Source: Eretmocerus hayati
Lineage: Eukaryota > Arthropoda > Insecta > Hymenoptera > Aphelinidae
Reading direction: 5' to 3'
DNA: 64,000 bases
Assembly: GCA_029851415.1 (NCBI GenBank)
Contig: CM056742.1
Coordinates: forward strand, 84,744,748 to 84,808,747
Part shown: positions 38,790 through 53,080 of the stretch, piece after piece
How the letters are laid out: each line of letters begins with the position of its first letter
Position numbering within the stretch: position 1 is the first letter of the stretch
Program-made: the position numbers and the translations under genes
Notes under the pieces: generated by a model
Databases searched by the model: none
Told to the model about the DNA's origin: nothing
What the model saw: the letters and a program-made list of their open reading frames with translations, nothing else

Positions 38790-39257
38790 CTAACAGCGAG
38801 TATTGTATTTTTTACGAGCATTTAGATTGGATTTTGGATTTTTAACATGAATTTTGTATTTGAATGAGGGATTTTGAAATTTCTTGGTGCTTTTTGACTC
38901 AACTAAAATTGGTTTTTCTTTTCTTACGCTTAACGTAGAATTTTGCTCCTTATTGATGACAATATCATCAAGATATACAAAAGGTGGTACAAGTTGTGAA
39001 ATTAAATTCAAGTTTCTATTCACTTCAGTTAGAAGTCTAATCTCTCGAATTGAAGGAAGTTCATGGAATGTATATTCTGACGTTTCTGGTGTCACAAATT
39101 TGAATGTTTTACCAAGAAAATTCTGAAATTCCTCACCGAAATTTTCTGAGCATTTTTCAATTAAATAATTTTTTGAAGTATATTCATTCAACACTCTGTC
39201 GTTTATCACGGCGCGTCTTGACGGTGAAATTGATTCTTTTACAACGAGTTTTGACAT
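38790..39257 (-). CDS. Uncharacterised ORF, 155 aa
   Basis: The ATG is at 39257 and the C-terminus is strongly basic (NPKSNLNARKKYNTRC). The N-terminal half is charged and looks coding, but no domain is recognised. It contains FVYLDDIVI, which by chance or descent resembles the RT catalytic motif; the flanking RT signatures are absent. It is isolated between an AT-rich desert and the GC-richer 39.9-40.5 kb stretch. It may be a fragment of an older element. Confidence 0.35.
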   Translation of the reverse strand: MSKLVVKESISPSRRAVINDRVLNEYTSKNYLIEKCSENFGEEFQNFLGKTFKFVTPETSEYTFHELPSIREIRLLTEVNRNLNLISQLVPPFVYLDDIVINKEQNSTLSVRKEKPILVESKSTKKFQNPSFKYKIHVKNPKSNLNARKKYNTRC

Positions 39258-40426
39258 TACGGGGGTAAGTGTTAGTGTGAGTGTTGACTGTTAGTAGAAG
39301 TTTGTAATCCGGCGATTCCGAGCTCAAAAATGATTTTAAGCTAATTTTTTTTCGTATTTTTGAGCATTTCTGTCCAATTCTTTTGTTTCAAAGTATCCCT
39401 CCGGTTAAGCCTCCAGAAAAGAAAAGTGCTTCTGTCACATCGGAAGTACTTTAATTTACAAATTATTTTGACGCCGATTTGAAATTTTTGAGTCTGGGAG
39501 TGACCCCAAGGACTCGGGAAACTTTTGTTTCCAAAAAAAAAAATTGAACGTTGGAATGCTCAAAATTACCAGATTGCGGTAATAAAAAAAATTACAGGAA
39601 TCCTAGCTTGTGGCGAATTCACCTCACACTTGAACCTAAAAAGCTCCTCAATAACTGGTTCTGGAAAAATAACTCTGACGATCTGTCGAGTATTTTTCCT
39701 CCCTCAGTTACTAGGAGCTACGTGAGCTCAGGTGTAATATTTTGCACAAATCACGCCCCCACTCGCGACGTGGTTCTAAAAATATTTTCAAGAAAAATTC
39801 CACTTCACAAAAAAAACTATAAGAATGATTTTACAGAACCGATGATTTTAGAAAGATGACGGAATAGATGAAAATAAACGACTTACTTTTTGATGGTGAC
39901 GAAGAGTTTATTTGGTCGAATGTTCCTGGGCCCACTCGTTACACGATGCCGGACTCAAGGTGGAAAATCCTGACTCCAGGTGAAAATCCTCCCCAAGAGG
40001 TTGTGCCGAAATGTTGATTAATGGAAAATGATGATGGTCGTCGCGTCACGTATAGAAAAATTCTAAGTCCAGCAATTGAACGAGATAGAAACTGGAAAAG
40101 GAAAGCTGCTTGACTGGTCTTGATGAGCTCCAGGAGCAGAGTGAAAAGCGGCCTCCGGTGCAGAGACCCGATGATTTTGGGGCGGAAACTGCATTTCCCG
40201 GAGAGGGAAATCTCAACAAAAGGGCTAGATGGCGGGGTAGAATTCTACCCTGTAATTGGTGTTCATAGTCTTTTGTTAGCCCGAGCCTTAACGCCCAAAA
40301 TGAAGTTAGTCTCAATAGAAAGGGCGTGGGCCCTATACATGCGTTCAGAGGGAGGGTTGGGTCTTCTAGTCTGGGGGCGGCAACATCTTGGAAAGGGGCC
40401 TGGTGGGACGTACAACTTGGTCCCAG
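39258..40426. other. Non-coding stretch, GC-richer from 39.9 kb
   Basis: There is no supported gene. The composition changes at about 39.9 kb to a more GC-balanced, non-repetitive segment that could be part of an old LTR or leader, followed by the 51-bp repeats. The 127-codon minus frame at 40046-40429 has no coding signature. Confidence 0.35.
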
Positions 40427-40575
40427 CAAGTGGCGCCACCAGTGTTAAAAGTTCGCACTAGGAAAATTTTGGGTCCTGTCAAGTGGCGCTCACTGCGTTG
40501 AAAATTGATACTACGAATATTAGGTGTCCCGACGAGTGGCGCCCTACAGTGCTAACAATACTTACTATCCAGACA
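40420..40575. repeat. Three tandem ~51-bp repeats with AGTGGCGC core
   Basis: GTCC-x4-AGTGGCGC-x4-6-CAGTGTTAAAA-like units start about 50-52 bases apart (cores at 40431, 40481 and 40532). The first core holds the 10-bp palindrome GTGGCGCCAC. A similar core, AGTGGCGCTC...CAGCGTTAAAC, occurs at the far left of the window (30-61). On the minus strand the units read TTTTAACACTGGTGGCGCC, which looks like an LTR end plus primer-binding site, but this is not proven. Confidence 0.55.
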
Positions 40576-41239
40576 TTTTCTGGAGTATATCTTTTTGTTA
40601 AATATTTGGATGTTTAATATTCAGCACATATATAGTCATCAGATATAGATGTTCACATTGAAATATTCGTAACACAATCTATTTTTACAGCAGCTTTTCG
40701 TTTATATTTTGGAAATCGGGAGTATATATTGATATCCTTCTTCATTCGATATCATTTGCTGCGGTTTGCTCAGATTACAGAGATTACAGGGAGCCTCTCG
40801 CATAAATGAGATTCTCATTCTAAAAAAACGGCTAGGTTATGATTATAGGTTTGTCAGAAGTGATTCAATTTTTACTGAAAAGGATAATCTTTTCTACATT
40901 CTTTTAGCAGAATTGAGGTTATCTTTTCAACGCAAATTGTGAATGCATACACATGACAATTATAAGGTTAAATATTGGAATATGATAGGAATCTGCGCTT
41001 AAACATACATCTATCTTGATTTTCTTGTTTCATCAGTGCATCCACTTTAAAGAATTTTTAGTCAGCAGATGCGCGCCGGCACGATGACGATTTCTAAATC
41101 CAACAAAGGGTCATAAAAACGCGCTTTCAGATTTAGGGAAGGTTTCTTGCCTCTGTGCCTGCACGCCTCTGCCTCGTAAAACTTTTCCGGGCCGCAAAAC
41201 TCCTGAGGATTTTCTAACCATTAACCCAAGAAAAAACTC
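40576..41239. other. Unannotated spacer
   Basis: Nothing supportable was seen: no ORF, no clear repeat. AT-rich sequence lies between the 51-bp repeats and the satellite edge. Confidence 0.5.
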
Positions 41240-41899
41240 TTTCATGTCGTCGTTACTCACTTATTTGAAAAGGTCGAGGGAAGGCCCTGCTGCAAAAGAT
41301 CGATTGGGATGGATTGAAAACCAATCGAATCCTATCGGGATGAATACATTTCAATCGGTTCTATCATTCAACCGGCGAGAGCAGTATTGGAATTCAATGC
41401 AGATCAATCGAACAAAGACCCAATCAAGCTGAATCCTGAATTGTAGAATTGGGATCACAACTGCCAAAAGAATTCTATACTGTTGATGAGGATTGATGTA
41501 AGCGAATATAATCCAATACTAGTATTCAGCATAGGATCGGACACGGAAGGATGGATGGAAGATCTTTGCTGGTTCAATATGTTTTAATGAACCGATTCAG
41601 TATTGGAATCAATCTAATTGAATAATGGATCTCGTCTCCCACTGCTCTATCGAGATCAATGCTTCAGAAAGTGATTCGATTCGCGAAACGATACTAATTG
41701 TCTATCCTAACCAATCCCAAATGACAGGATTGGACTTCACCTTTTGAACACTATTATTTCAACATTCCTCAATCGAACTGAATAATTCTCTGCAGTACTG
41801 GGTGTATAATAACCTTGCTCTTTCCTATCTGTTTCAATCATGAATGGACAGATTCGAGTCGAATTATGCCTGGATCAATTCCAATCATCCCCCTATCAC
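41240..41899. repeat. Diverged satellite monomers at array edge
   Basis: Words of the satellite recur with many changes, for example GATCAATTCCAATCATC...ATTGCGTGATTG just before 41.9 kb and CTCAATCGAACTGAATAATTCTCTGCAGTACTGG near 41.77 kb. This is the expected decay at the border of a homogenised array. Confidence 0.55.
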
Positions 41900-43220
41900 C
41901 TATTGCGTGATTGACAAATCGAGCTGAGTACTACAAAATCGGATTGAAATCGTGGATGCATGGTTATTCTATCCTTCCCAATACTCATAATCAGTATTGA
42001 ACTTCGGTAGATTTCATATATTTCAATCGAATCCAATACTGCTCAGCAGGATTGGAATGGCCTGAAGATGAGTTTTGATATCGGTCTGAATCCTGCCACG
42101 CAGCATTGAATTGACTGAGTCAATCGATTCCAATGAAAACCCATGCGTGATTGACCAATCGAGCTGAATACTACAAAATCGGATTGGAATCGTGGATGCA
42201 TGGCTATTCTATCCTTCCCAATACTCACAATCAGTATTGAACTCCGCTAGATTTCATATATTTCAATCGAATTCAATACTGCTCAGCAGGATTGGAACGA
42301 TCTCGAGATGAGTTTTGCTATCGGTCTGAATCCTGCCAAGCAGCATTGAATTGACTGAGTCAATCGATTCCAATGATAACCCAATTACTCACTGCGTGAT
42401 TGACCAATCGAGCTGAATACTACAAAATCGGATTGAAATCGTGGATGCATGGTTATTCTATCCTTCCCAATACTCACAATCAGTATTGAACTCCGCTAGA
42501 TTTCATATATTTCAATCGAATTCGATACTGCTCAGCAGGATTGGAACGGTCTCGAGATGAGTTTTGCTGTCGGTCTGAATCCTGCCGAGCAGCATTGAGT
42601 GGACTTTGTCGATCGATTTCAATGATGACTCAATCACTCACTGCGTGATTGACCAATCGAGCTGAATACTACAAAATCGGATTGGAATCGTGGATGCATG
42701 GTTATTCTATCCTTCCCAATACCTACAATCAGTATTGAACTGCGCTGGATTTCATATATTTCAATCGAATTCAATACTGCTCAGCAGGATTGGAACGATC
42801 TCAAGATGAGTTTTGCTATCGGTCTGAATCCTGCCAAGCAGCATTGAATTGACTGAGTCAATCGATTCCAATGATAACCCAATTACTCACTGCGTGATAG
42901 ACCAATCGAGCTGAATACTACAAAATCGGATTGAAATCGTGGATGCATGGTTACTCTATCCTTCCCAATACTCACAATCAGTATTGAACTCCGCTAGATT
43001 TCATATATTTCAATCGAATTCAATACTGCTCAGCAGGATTGGAACGGTCTCGAGATGAGTTTTGTTATCGGTCTGAATCCTGCCAAGCAGCATTGAATTG
43101 ACTGAGTCGATCGATTCCAATGACAACCCAATTACTCACTGCGTGATTGACCAATCGAGCTGAATACTACAGAATCGGATTGAAATCGTGGATGCATGGT
43201 TATTCTATCCTTCCCAATAC

Positions 43221-43348
43221 TCACAATCAGTATTGAACTCCGCTAGATTTCATATATTTCAATCGAATTCAATACTGCTCAGCAGGATTGGAACGATCTC
43301 GAGATGAGTTTTGCTATCGGTCTGAATCCTGCCGAGCAGCATTGAATT
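43221..43348. other. Conserved dyads of the satellite (example monomer)
   Basis: In this monomer CAATACT/AGTATTG pair around a 7-base loop (about 43215-43235). CAGTATTGAACTC (43228-43240) pairs with GAATTCAATACTG (43265-43277) at 12 of 13 positions. AATTCAATACTGCTCAGCAGGATT (43266-43289) pairs with the segment at 43325-43348 at 22 of 24. ATCTCGAGAT lies in the loop of the last. The dyads recur in most monomers. Confidence 0.8.
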
Positions 43349-46300
43349 GACTGAGTCAATCGATTCCAATGATAACCCAATTACTCACTGCGTGATTCAC
43401 CAATCGAGCTGAATACTACAAGATCGGATTGAAATCGTGGATGCATGGTTATTCTATCCTTCCCAATACTCACAATCAGTATTCAACGCCGGTAGATTTC
43501 ATATATTTCAATCGAATCGAATACTGCTCAGCAGGCTTGGTACGGCCTGCGGATGAGTCTCGCTATCGGTCTGAATCCTGCCAGGCAGCATTGAGTGGAC
43601 TTTGTCAATCGATTTCAATGATGACTCAATCACTCACTGCGTGATTGACCAATCGAGCTGAATACTACAAAATCGGATTGAAATCGTGGATGCATGGTTA
43701 TTCTATCCTTCCCAATACTCACAATCAGTATTGAACTCCGCTAGATTTCATATACTTCAATCGAATTCAATACTGCTCAGCAGGATTGGAACGGTCTCGA
43801 GATGAGTTTTGCTGTCGGTCTGAATCCTGCCGAGCAGCATTGAGTGGACTTTGTCGATCGATTTCAATGATGACTCAATCACTCACTGCGTGATTGACCA
43901 ATCGAGCTGAATACTACAAAATCGGATTGGAATCGTGGATGCATGGTTATTCTTTCCTTCCCAATACCTACAATCAGTATTGAACTGCGCTGGATTTCAT
44001 ATATTTCAATCGAATTCAATACTGCTCAGCAGGATTGGAACGATCTCAAGATGAGTTTTGCTATCGGTCTGAATCCTGCCAAGCAGCATTAAATTGACTG
44101 AGTCAATCGATTCCAATGATAACCCAATTACTCACTGCGTGATAGACCAATCGAGCTGAATACTACAAAATCGGATTGAAATCGTGGATGCATGGTTATT
44201 CTATCCTTCCCAATACTCACGATCAGTATTGAACTCCGCTAGATTTCATATATTTCAATCGAATTCGATACTGCTCAGCAGGATTGGAACGGTCTCGAGA
44301 TGAGTTTTGCTATCGGTCTGAATCCTGCCAAGCAGCATTGAATTGACTGAGTCGATCGATTCCAATGATAACCCAATTACTCACTGCGTGATTGACCAAT
44401 CAAGCTGAATACTACAGAATCGGATTGAAATCGTGGATGCATGGTTATTCTATCCTTCCCAATACTCACAATCAGTATTGAACTCCGCTAGATTCCATAT
44501 ATTTCAATCGAATTCAATACTGCTCAGCAGGATTGGAACGATCTCGAGATGAGTTTTGCTATCGGCCTGAATCCTGCGAAGCAGCATTGAATCGACTGAG
44601 TCAATCGATTCCAATGATAACCCAATTACTCACTGCGTGATTGACCTATCGAGCTGAATACTACAGAATCGGATTGAAATCGTGGATGCATGGTTATTCT
44701 ATCCTTCCCAATACTCACAATCAGTATTGAACTGCGCTGGATTTCATATATTCCAATCGAATTCAATACTGCTCAGCAGGATTGGAACGATCTCAAGATG
44801 AGTTTTGCTATCGGTCTGAATCCTGCCAAGCAGCATTGAATTGACTGAGTCAATCGATTCCAATGATAACTCAATTACTCACTGCGTGATTGACCGATCG
44901 AGCTGAATACTACAAAATCGGATTGAAATCGTGGATGCATGGTTATTCTATCCTTCCCAATACTCACAATCAGTATTGAACTCCGCTAGATTTCATATAT
45001 TTCAATCGAATTCAATACTGCTCAGAAGGATTGGAACGATCTCGAGATGAGTTTTGCTATCGGTCTGAATCCTGCCAAGCAGCATTGAATTGACTGAGTC
45101 CATCGATTCCAATGATAACCCAATTACTCACTGCGTGATTGACCAATCGAGCTGAATACTACAGAATCGGATTGAAATCGTGGATGCATGGTTATTCTAT
45201 CCTTCCCAATACTCACAATCAGTATTGAACTTCGCTGGATTTCATATATTTCAATCGAATCCAATACTGCTCAGCAGGATTGGAATGGCCTGAAGATGAG
45301 TTTTGCTATCGGTCCGAATCCTGCCAAGCAGCATTGAATTGACTTACTCAATCGATTCCAATGATCACCCAATTACTAACTGCGTGATCGACCAATCGAG
45401 CTGAATACTACAAAATCGGATTGAAATCAGGGATGCATGGTTATTCTATCCTTCCCAATACTCACAATCAGTATTGAACTGCGCTGGATTTCATATATTC
45501 CAATCGAATTCAATACTGCTCAGCAGGATTGGAACGATCTCAAGATGAGTTTTGCTATCGGTCTGAATCCTGCCAAGCAGCATTGAATTGACTGAGTCAA
45601 TCGATTCCAATGATAACCCAATTACTCACTGCGTGATTGACCGATCGAGCTGAATACTACAAAATCGGATTGAAATCGTGGATGCATGGTTATTCTATCC
45701 TTCCCAATACTCACAATCAGTATTGAACTCCGCTAGATTTCATATATTTCAATCGAATTCAATACTGCTCAGAAGGATTGGAACGATCTCGAGATGAGTT
45801 TTGCTATCGGTCTGAATCCTGCCAAGCAGCATTGAATTGACTGAGTCCATCGATTCCAATGATAACCCAATTACTCACTGCGTGATTGACCAATCGAGCT
45901 GAATACTACAAAATCGGATTGAAATCGGGGATGCATGGTTATTCTATCCTTCTCAATACTCACAATCAGTATTGAACTCCGGTAGATTTCATATATTTCA
46001 ATCGAATCGAATACTGCTCAGCAGGATTGGTACGGCCTGCGGATGAGTCTCGCTATCGGTCTGAATCCTGCCGGGCAGCATTGAGTGGACTTTGTCAATC
46101 GATTGCAATGATGACTCAATCACTCACTGCGTGATTGACCAATCGAGCTGAATACTACAAAATCGGATTATAATCGTGGATGCATGGTTATTCTATCCTT
46201 CCCAATACCTACAATCAGTATTGAACTGCGCTGGATTTCATATATTTCACTCGAATTCAATACTGCTCAGCAGGATTGGAACGATCTCGAGATGAGTTTT

Positions 46301-48360
46301 GCTGCCGGTCTGAATCCTGCCGAGCAGCATTGAGTGGACTCTGTCGATCGATTTCAATGATGACTCAATCACTCACTGCGTGATTGACCAATCGAGCTGA
46401 ATACTACAAAATCGGATTGGAATCGTGGATGCATGGTTATTCTATCCTTCCCAATACCTACAATCAGTATTGAACTGCGCTGGATTTCATATATTTCAAT
46501 CGAATTCAATACTGCTCAGCAGGATTGGAACGATCTCAAGATGAGTTTTGCTATCGGTCTGAATCCTGCCAAGCAGCATTGAATTGACTGAGTCAATCGA
46601 TTCCAATGATAACCCAATTACTCACTGCGTGATTGACCAATCGAGCTGAATACTACAAAATCGGATTGAAATCGTGGATCCATGGTTATTCTATCCTTCC
46701 CAATACTCACAATCAGTATTGAACTCCGCTAGATTTGATATAATCCAATCGAATTCAATACTGCTCAGCAGGATTGGAACGGTCTCGAGATGAGTTTTGC
46801 TATCGGTCTGAATCCTGCCGAGAGCATTGAGTCGACTGCGTGAATCGATTTCAATGATGACCCAATCACTCTTTGCGTCATTGATCAATCGAGATGAATA
46901 CTAGAGAATCCAGTTGAAATCGTGGGTGCATGGTTATTCTATTTCTCTCAATACTCACAATCAGTATTGAACTCCTCTAGATTTCATACATCTCAATCGA
47001 ATTCAATACTGCTGAGCAGGATTGGAACGGCCTGAAGATGAGTTTTGCTTTCGGTCTGAATCCTGCCGAGAGCATTGAGTCGACTGCGTGAATCGATTCC
47101 AATGATAACCCATTTACTCACTGCGTGATTGACCAATCGAGCTGAATACTACAAAATCGGATTGAAATCGTGGATGCATGGTTATTCTATCCTTCCCAAT
47201 ACTCACAATCAGTATTCAACTCCGGTAGATTTCATATAATTCAATCGAATGGAATACTGCTCAGCAGGATTGGTACGGCCTGCGGATGAGTCTCGCTATC
47301 GGTCTGAATCCTGCCGGGCAGCATTGAGTGGACTTTGTCAATCGATTTCAATGATGACTCAATCACTCACTGCCTGATTGACCAATCGAGCTGATTACTA
47401 CAAAATCAGATTGGTATCGTGGATGCATGGTTATTCTTTCCTTCCCAATACCTACAATCAGTATTGAACTGCGCTGGATTTCATATATTTCAATCGAATT
47501 CAATACTGCTCAGCAGGATTGGAACGGTCTCGAGATGAGTTTTGCTATCGGTCTGAATCCTGCCGAGAGCATTGAGTCGACTGCGTGAATCGATTCCAAT
47601 GATAACCCATTTACTCACTGCGTGATTGACCAATCGAGCTGAATACTACAAAATCGGATTGAAATCGTGGATGCATGGTTATTCTATCCTTCCCAATACT
47701 CACAATCAGTATCCAACTCCGGTAGATTTCATATAATTCAATCGAATGGAATACTGCTCAGCAGGATTGGTACGGCCTGCGGATGAGTCTCGCTATCGGT
47801 CTGAATCCTGCCGGGCAGCATTGAGTGGACTTTGTCAATCGATTTCAATGATGACTCAATCACTCACTGCCTGATTGACCAATCGAGCTGATTACTACAA
47901 AATCGGATTGGTATCGTGGATGCATGGTTATTCTTTCCTTCCCAATACCTACAATCAGTATTGAACTGCGCCGGATTTCATATATTTCAATCGAATTCAA
48001 TACTGCTCAGCAGGATTGGAACGATCTCGAGATGAGTTTTGCTATCGGTCTGAATCCTGCCGAGAGCATTGAGTCGACTGCGTGAATCGATTTCAATGAT
48101 GACCCAATCACTCTTTGCGTCATTGATCAATCGAGATGAATACTACAGAATCCAGTTGAAATCGTGGGTGCATGGTTATTCTATTTCTCTCAATACTCAC
48201 AATCAGTATTGAACTCCTCTAGATTTCATACATCTCAATCGAATTCAATACTGCTGAGCAGGATTGGAACGGCCTGAAGATGAGTTTTGCTGTCGGTCTG
48301 AATCCTGCCAGGCAGCATCGAGTCGACTCCGTCAATCTATTTCAATGATGACCCAATCAC

Positions 48361-51300
48361 TCATTGCGTGATTGGCCAAACGAGCTTAATACTATAGGAT
48401 GGAATACCGGTCGTGAAAAAGTGGTTCCTATCCTCCTGAATACTTACAATCGGTATCGAACTCCTCTGAATTCCATGTATTTTAATTGAATATAATACTG
48501 CTGAGCAGGATTGGTACGCTCTGAGGATGAGTTTCGCTATCGGTCTGAATCCTGCCAAGCAGCATTGAATTGACTGAGTCAATCGATTCCAATGATAACC
48601 CATTTACTCACTGCGTGATTGACCAATCGAGCTGAATACTACAAAATCGGATTGAAATCGTGGATGCATGGTTATTCTATCCTTCCCAATACTCACAATC
48701 AGTATTCAACTCCGGTAGATTTCATATAATTCAATCGAATGGAATACTGCTCAGCAGGATTGGTACGGCCTGCGGATGAGTCTCGCTATCGGTCTGAATC
48801 CTGCCGGGCAACATTGAGTGGACTTTGTCAATCGATTTCAATGATGACTCAATCACTCACTGCCTGATTGACCAATCGAGCTAATTACTACAAAATCGGA
48901 TTGGAATCGTGGATGCATGGTTATTCTTTCCTTCCCAATACCTACAATCAGTATTGAACTGCGCTGGATTTCATATATTTCAATCGAATTCAATACTGCT
49001 CAGCAGGATTGGAACGATCTCGAGATGAGTTTTGCTATGGGTCTGAATCCTGCCAAGCAGCATTGAATTGACTGAGTCAATCGATTCCAATGATAACCCA
49101 ATTACTCACTGCGTGATTGACCAATCGAGCTGAATACTACAGAATCGGATTGAAATCGTGGATGCATGGTTATTCTATCCTTCCCAATACTCACAATCAG
49201 TATTGAACTTCGCTGGATTTCATTTATTTCAATCGAATCCAATACTGCTCAGCAGGATTGGAATGGCCTGAAGATGAGTTTTGATATCGGTCTGATTCCT
49301 GCCACGCAGCATTGAATTGACTGAGTCAATCGATTCCAATGATAACCCAATTACTCACTGCGTGATTGACCAATCGAGCTGAATACTACTAAATCGGATT
49401 GGAATCGTGGATGCATGGCTATTCTATCCTTCCCAATACTCACAATCAGTATTGAACTCCGCTAAATTTCATATATTTCAATCGAATTCAATACTGCTCA
49501 GCAGGATTGGAACGGTCTCGAGATGAGTTTTGCTATCGGTCTGAATCCTGCCAAGCAGCATTGAATTGACTGAGTCGATCGATTCCAATGATAACCCAAT
49601 TACTCACTGCGTGATTGACAAATCGAGCTGAGTACTACAAAATCGGATTGAAATCGTGGATGCATGGTTATTCTATCCTTCCCAATACTCATAATCAGTA
49701 TTGAACTCCGGTAGATTTCATATATTTCAATCGAATCCAATACTGCTCAGCAGGATTGGAATGGCCTGAAGATGAGTTTTGATATCGGTCTGAATCCTTC
49801 CACGCAGCATTGAATTGACTGAGTCAATCGATTCCAATGATAACCCAATTACTCACTGCGTGATTGACCAATCGAGCTGAATACTACAAAATCTGATTGG
49901 AATCGTGGATGCATGGTTATTCTATCCTCCCCAATACCTACAATCAGTATTGAACTGCGCTGGATTTCATATATTTCAATCGAATTCAATACTGCTCAGC
50001 AGGATTGGAACGATCTCAAGATGAGTTTTGCTATCGGTCTGAATCCTGCCAAGCAGCATTGAATTGATTGAGTCAATCGATTCCAATGATAACCCAATTA
50101 CTCACTGCGCGATTGACCAATAGAGCTGAATACTACAAAATCGGATTGAAATCGTGTATGCATGGTTATTCTATCCTTCCCAATACTCACAATCAGTATT
50201 GAACTCCGCTAGATTTGATATATTTCAATCGAATTCAATACTGCTCAGCAGGATTGGAACGGTCTCGAGATGAGTTTTGCTATCGGTCTGAATCCTGCCG
50301 AGAGCATTGAGTCGACTGCGTGAATCGATTTCAATGATGACCCAATCACTCTTTGCGTCATTGATCAATCGAGGTGAATACTACAGAATCCAGTTGAAAT
50401 CGTGGGTGCATGGTTATTCTATTTCTCTCAATACTAACAATCAGTATTGAACTCCTCTAGATTTCATACATCTCAATCGAATTCAATACTGCTGAGCAGG
50501 ATTGGAACGGCCTGAAGATGAGTTTTGCTTTCGGTCTGAATCCTGCCAGGCAGCATCGAGTCGACTGCGTCAATCTATTTCAATGATGACCCAATCACTC
50601 ATTGCGTGATTGGCCAAACGAGCTTAATACTATAGGATGGAATACCGATCGTGAAAGAGTGGTTCCTATCCTCCTGAATACTTACAATCGGTATCGAACT
50701 CCTCTGAATTCCATGTATTTTAATTGAATTCAATACTGCTGAGCAGGATTGGTACGCTCTGAGGATGAGTTTCGCTATCGGTCTGAATCCTGCCAAGCAG
50801 CATTGAATTGACTGAGTCAATCGATTCCAATGATAACCCATTTACTCACTGCGTGATTGACCAATCGAGCTGAATACTACAAAATCGGATTGAAATCGTG
50901 GATGCATGGTTATTCTATCCTTCCCAATACTCACAATCAGTATTCAACTCCGGTAGATTTCATATAATTCAATCGAATGGAATACTGCTCAGCAGGATTG
51001 GTACGGCCTGCGGATGAGTCTCGCTATCGGTCTGAATCCTGCCGGGCAGCATTGAGTGGACTTTGTCAATCGATTTCAATGATGACTCAATCACTCACTG
51101 CCTGATTGACCAATCGAGCTAATTACTACAAAATCGGATTGGAATCGTGGATGCATGGTTATTCTTTCCTTCCCAATACCTACAATCAGTATTGAACTGC
51201 GCTGGATTTCATATATTTCAATCGAATTCAATACTGCTCAGCAGGATTGGAACGATCTCGAGATGAGTTTTGCTATGGGTCTGAATCCTGCCAAGCAGCA

Positions 51301-53080
51301 TTGAATTGACTGAGTCAATCGATTCCAATGATAACCCAATTACTCACTGCGTGATTGACCAATCGAGCTGAATACTACAGAATCGGATTGAAATCGTGGA
51401 TGCATGGTTATTCTATCCTTCCCAATACTCACAATCAGTATTGAACTTCGCTGGATTTCATTTATTTCAATCGAATCCAATACTGCTCAGCAGGATTGGA
51501 ATGGCCTGAAGATGAGTTTTGATATCGGTCTGATTCCTGCCACGCAGCATTGAATTGACTGAGTCAATCGATTCCAATGATAACCCAATTACTCACTGCG
51601 TGATTGACCAATCGAGCTGAATACTACTAAATCGGATTGGAATCGTGGATGCATGGCTATTCTATCCTTCCCAATACTCACAATCAGTATTGAACTCCGC
51701 TAAATTTCATATATTTCAATCGAATTCAATACTGCTCAGCAGGATTGGAACGGTCTCGAGATGAGTTTTGCTATCGGTCTGAATCCTGCCAAGCAGCATT
51801 GAATTGACTGAGTCGATCGATTCCAATGATAACCCAATTACTCACTGCGTGATTGACAAATCGAGCTGAGTACTACAAAATCGGATTGAAATCGTGGATG
51901 CATGGTTATTCTATCCTTCCCAATACTCATAATCAGTATTGAACTCCGGTAGATTTCATATATTTCAATCGAATCCAATACTGCTCAGCAGGATTGGAAT
52001 GGCCTGAAGATGAGTTTTGATATCGGTCTGAATCCTTCCACGCAGCATTGAATTGACTGAGTCAATCGATTCCAATGATAACCCAATTACTCACTGCGTG
52101 ATTGACCAATCGAGCTGAATACTACAAAATCTGATTGGAATCGTGGATGCATGGTTATTCTATCCTCCCCAATACCTACAATCAGTATTGAACTGCGCTG
52201 GATTTCATATATTTCAATCGAATTCAATACTGCTCAGCAGGATTGGAACGATCTCAAGATGAGTTTTGCTATCGGTCTGAATCCTGCCAAGCAGCATTGA
52301 ATTGATTGAGTCAATCGATTCCAATGATAACCCAATTACTCACTGCGCGATTGACCAATAGAGCTGAATACTACAAAATCGGATTGAAATCGTGTATGCA
52401 TGGTTATTCTATCCTTCCCAATACTCACAATCAGTATTGAACTCCGCTAGATTTGATATATTTCAATCGAATTCAATACTGCTCAGCAGGATTGGAACGG
52501 TCTCGAGATGAGTTTTGCTATCGGTCTGAATCCTGCCGAGAGCATTGAGTCGACTGCGTGAATCGATTTCAATGATGACCCAATCACTCTTTGCGTCATT
52601 GATCAATCGAGGTGAATACTACAGAATCCAGTTGAAATCGTGGGTGCATGGTTATTCTATTTCTCTCAATACTAACAATCAGTATTGAACTCCTCTAGAT
52701 TTCATACATCTCAATCGAATTCAATACTGCTGAGCAGGATTGGAACGGCCTGAAGATGAGTTTTGCTTTCGGTCTGAATCCTGCCAGGCAGCATCGAGTC
52801 GACTGCGTCAATCTATTTCAATGATGACCCAATCACTCATTGCGTGATTGGCCAAACGAGCTTAATACTATAGGATGGAATACCGATCGTGAAAGAGTGG
52901 TTCCTATCCTCCTGAATACTTACAATCGGTATCGAACTCCTCTGAATTCCATGTATTTTAATTGAATTCAATACTGCTGAGCAGGATTGGTACGCTCTGA
53001 GGATGAGTTTCGCTATCGGTCTGAATCCTGCCAAGCAGCATTGAATTGACTGAGTCAATCGATTCCAATGATAACCCATT
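48361..53080. repeat. Higher-order repeat, 2238 bp (nine monomers)
   Basis: Distinctive variant monomers (TGGCCAAACGAGCTTAATACTATAGGATGG) occur at about 48373, 50611 and 52849, and again at 55835 and 58073, with offsets of exactly 2238 within each group. The units between are nearly identical. Confidence 0.9.

Noticed and set aside
38950..38990. FVYLDDIVI in the 155-aa ORF as a reverse transcriptase active site
   Set aside because: The neighbouring RT signatures (MPFGL, TFQR, the DFR region) are missing on both sides, so the match is treated as chance.
40046..40429. 127-codon minus-strand ORF
   Set aside because: It has Leu/Ser/Pro-rich composition without a domain, in a GC-richer non-coding stretch. 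An opposing frame is also open.
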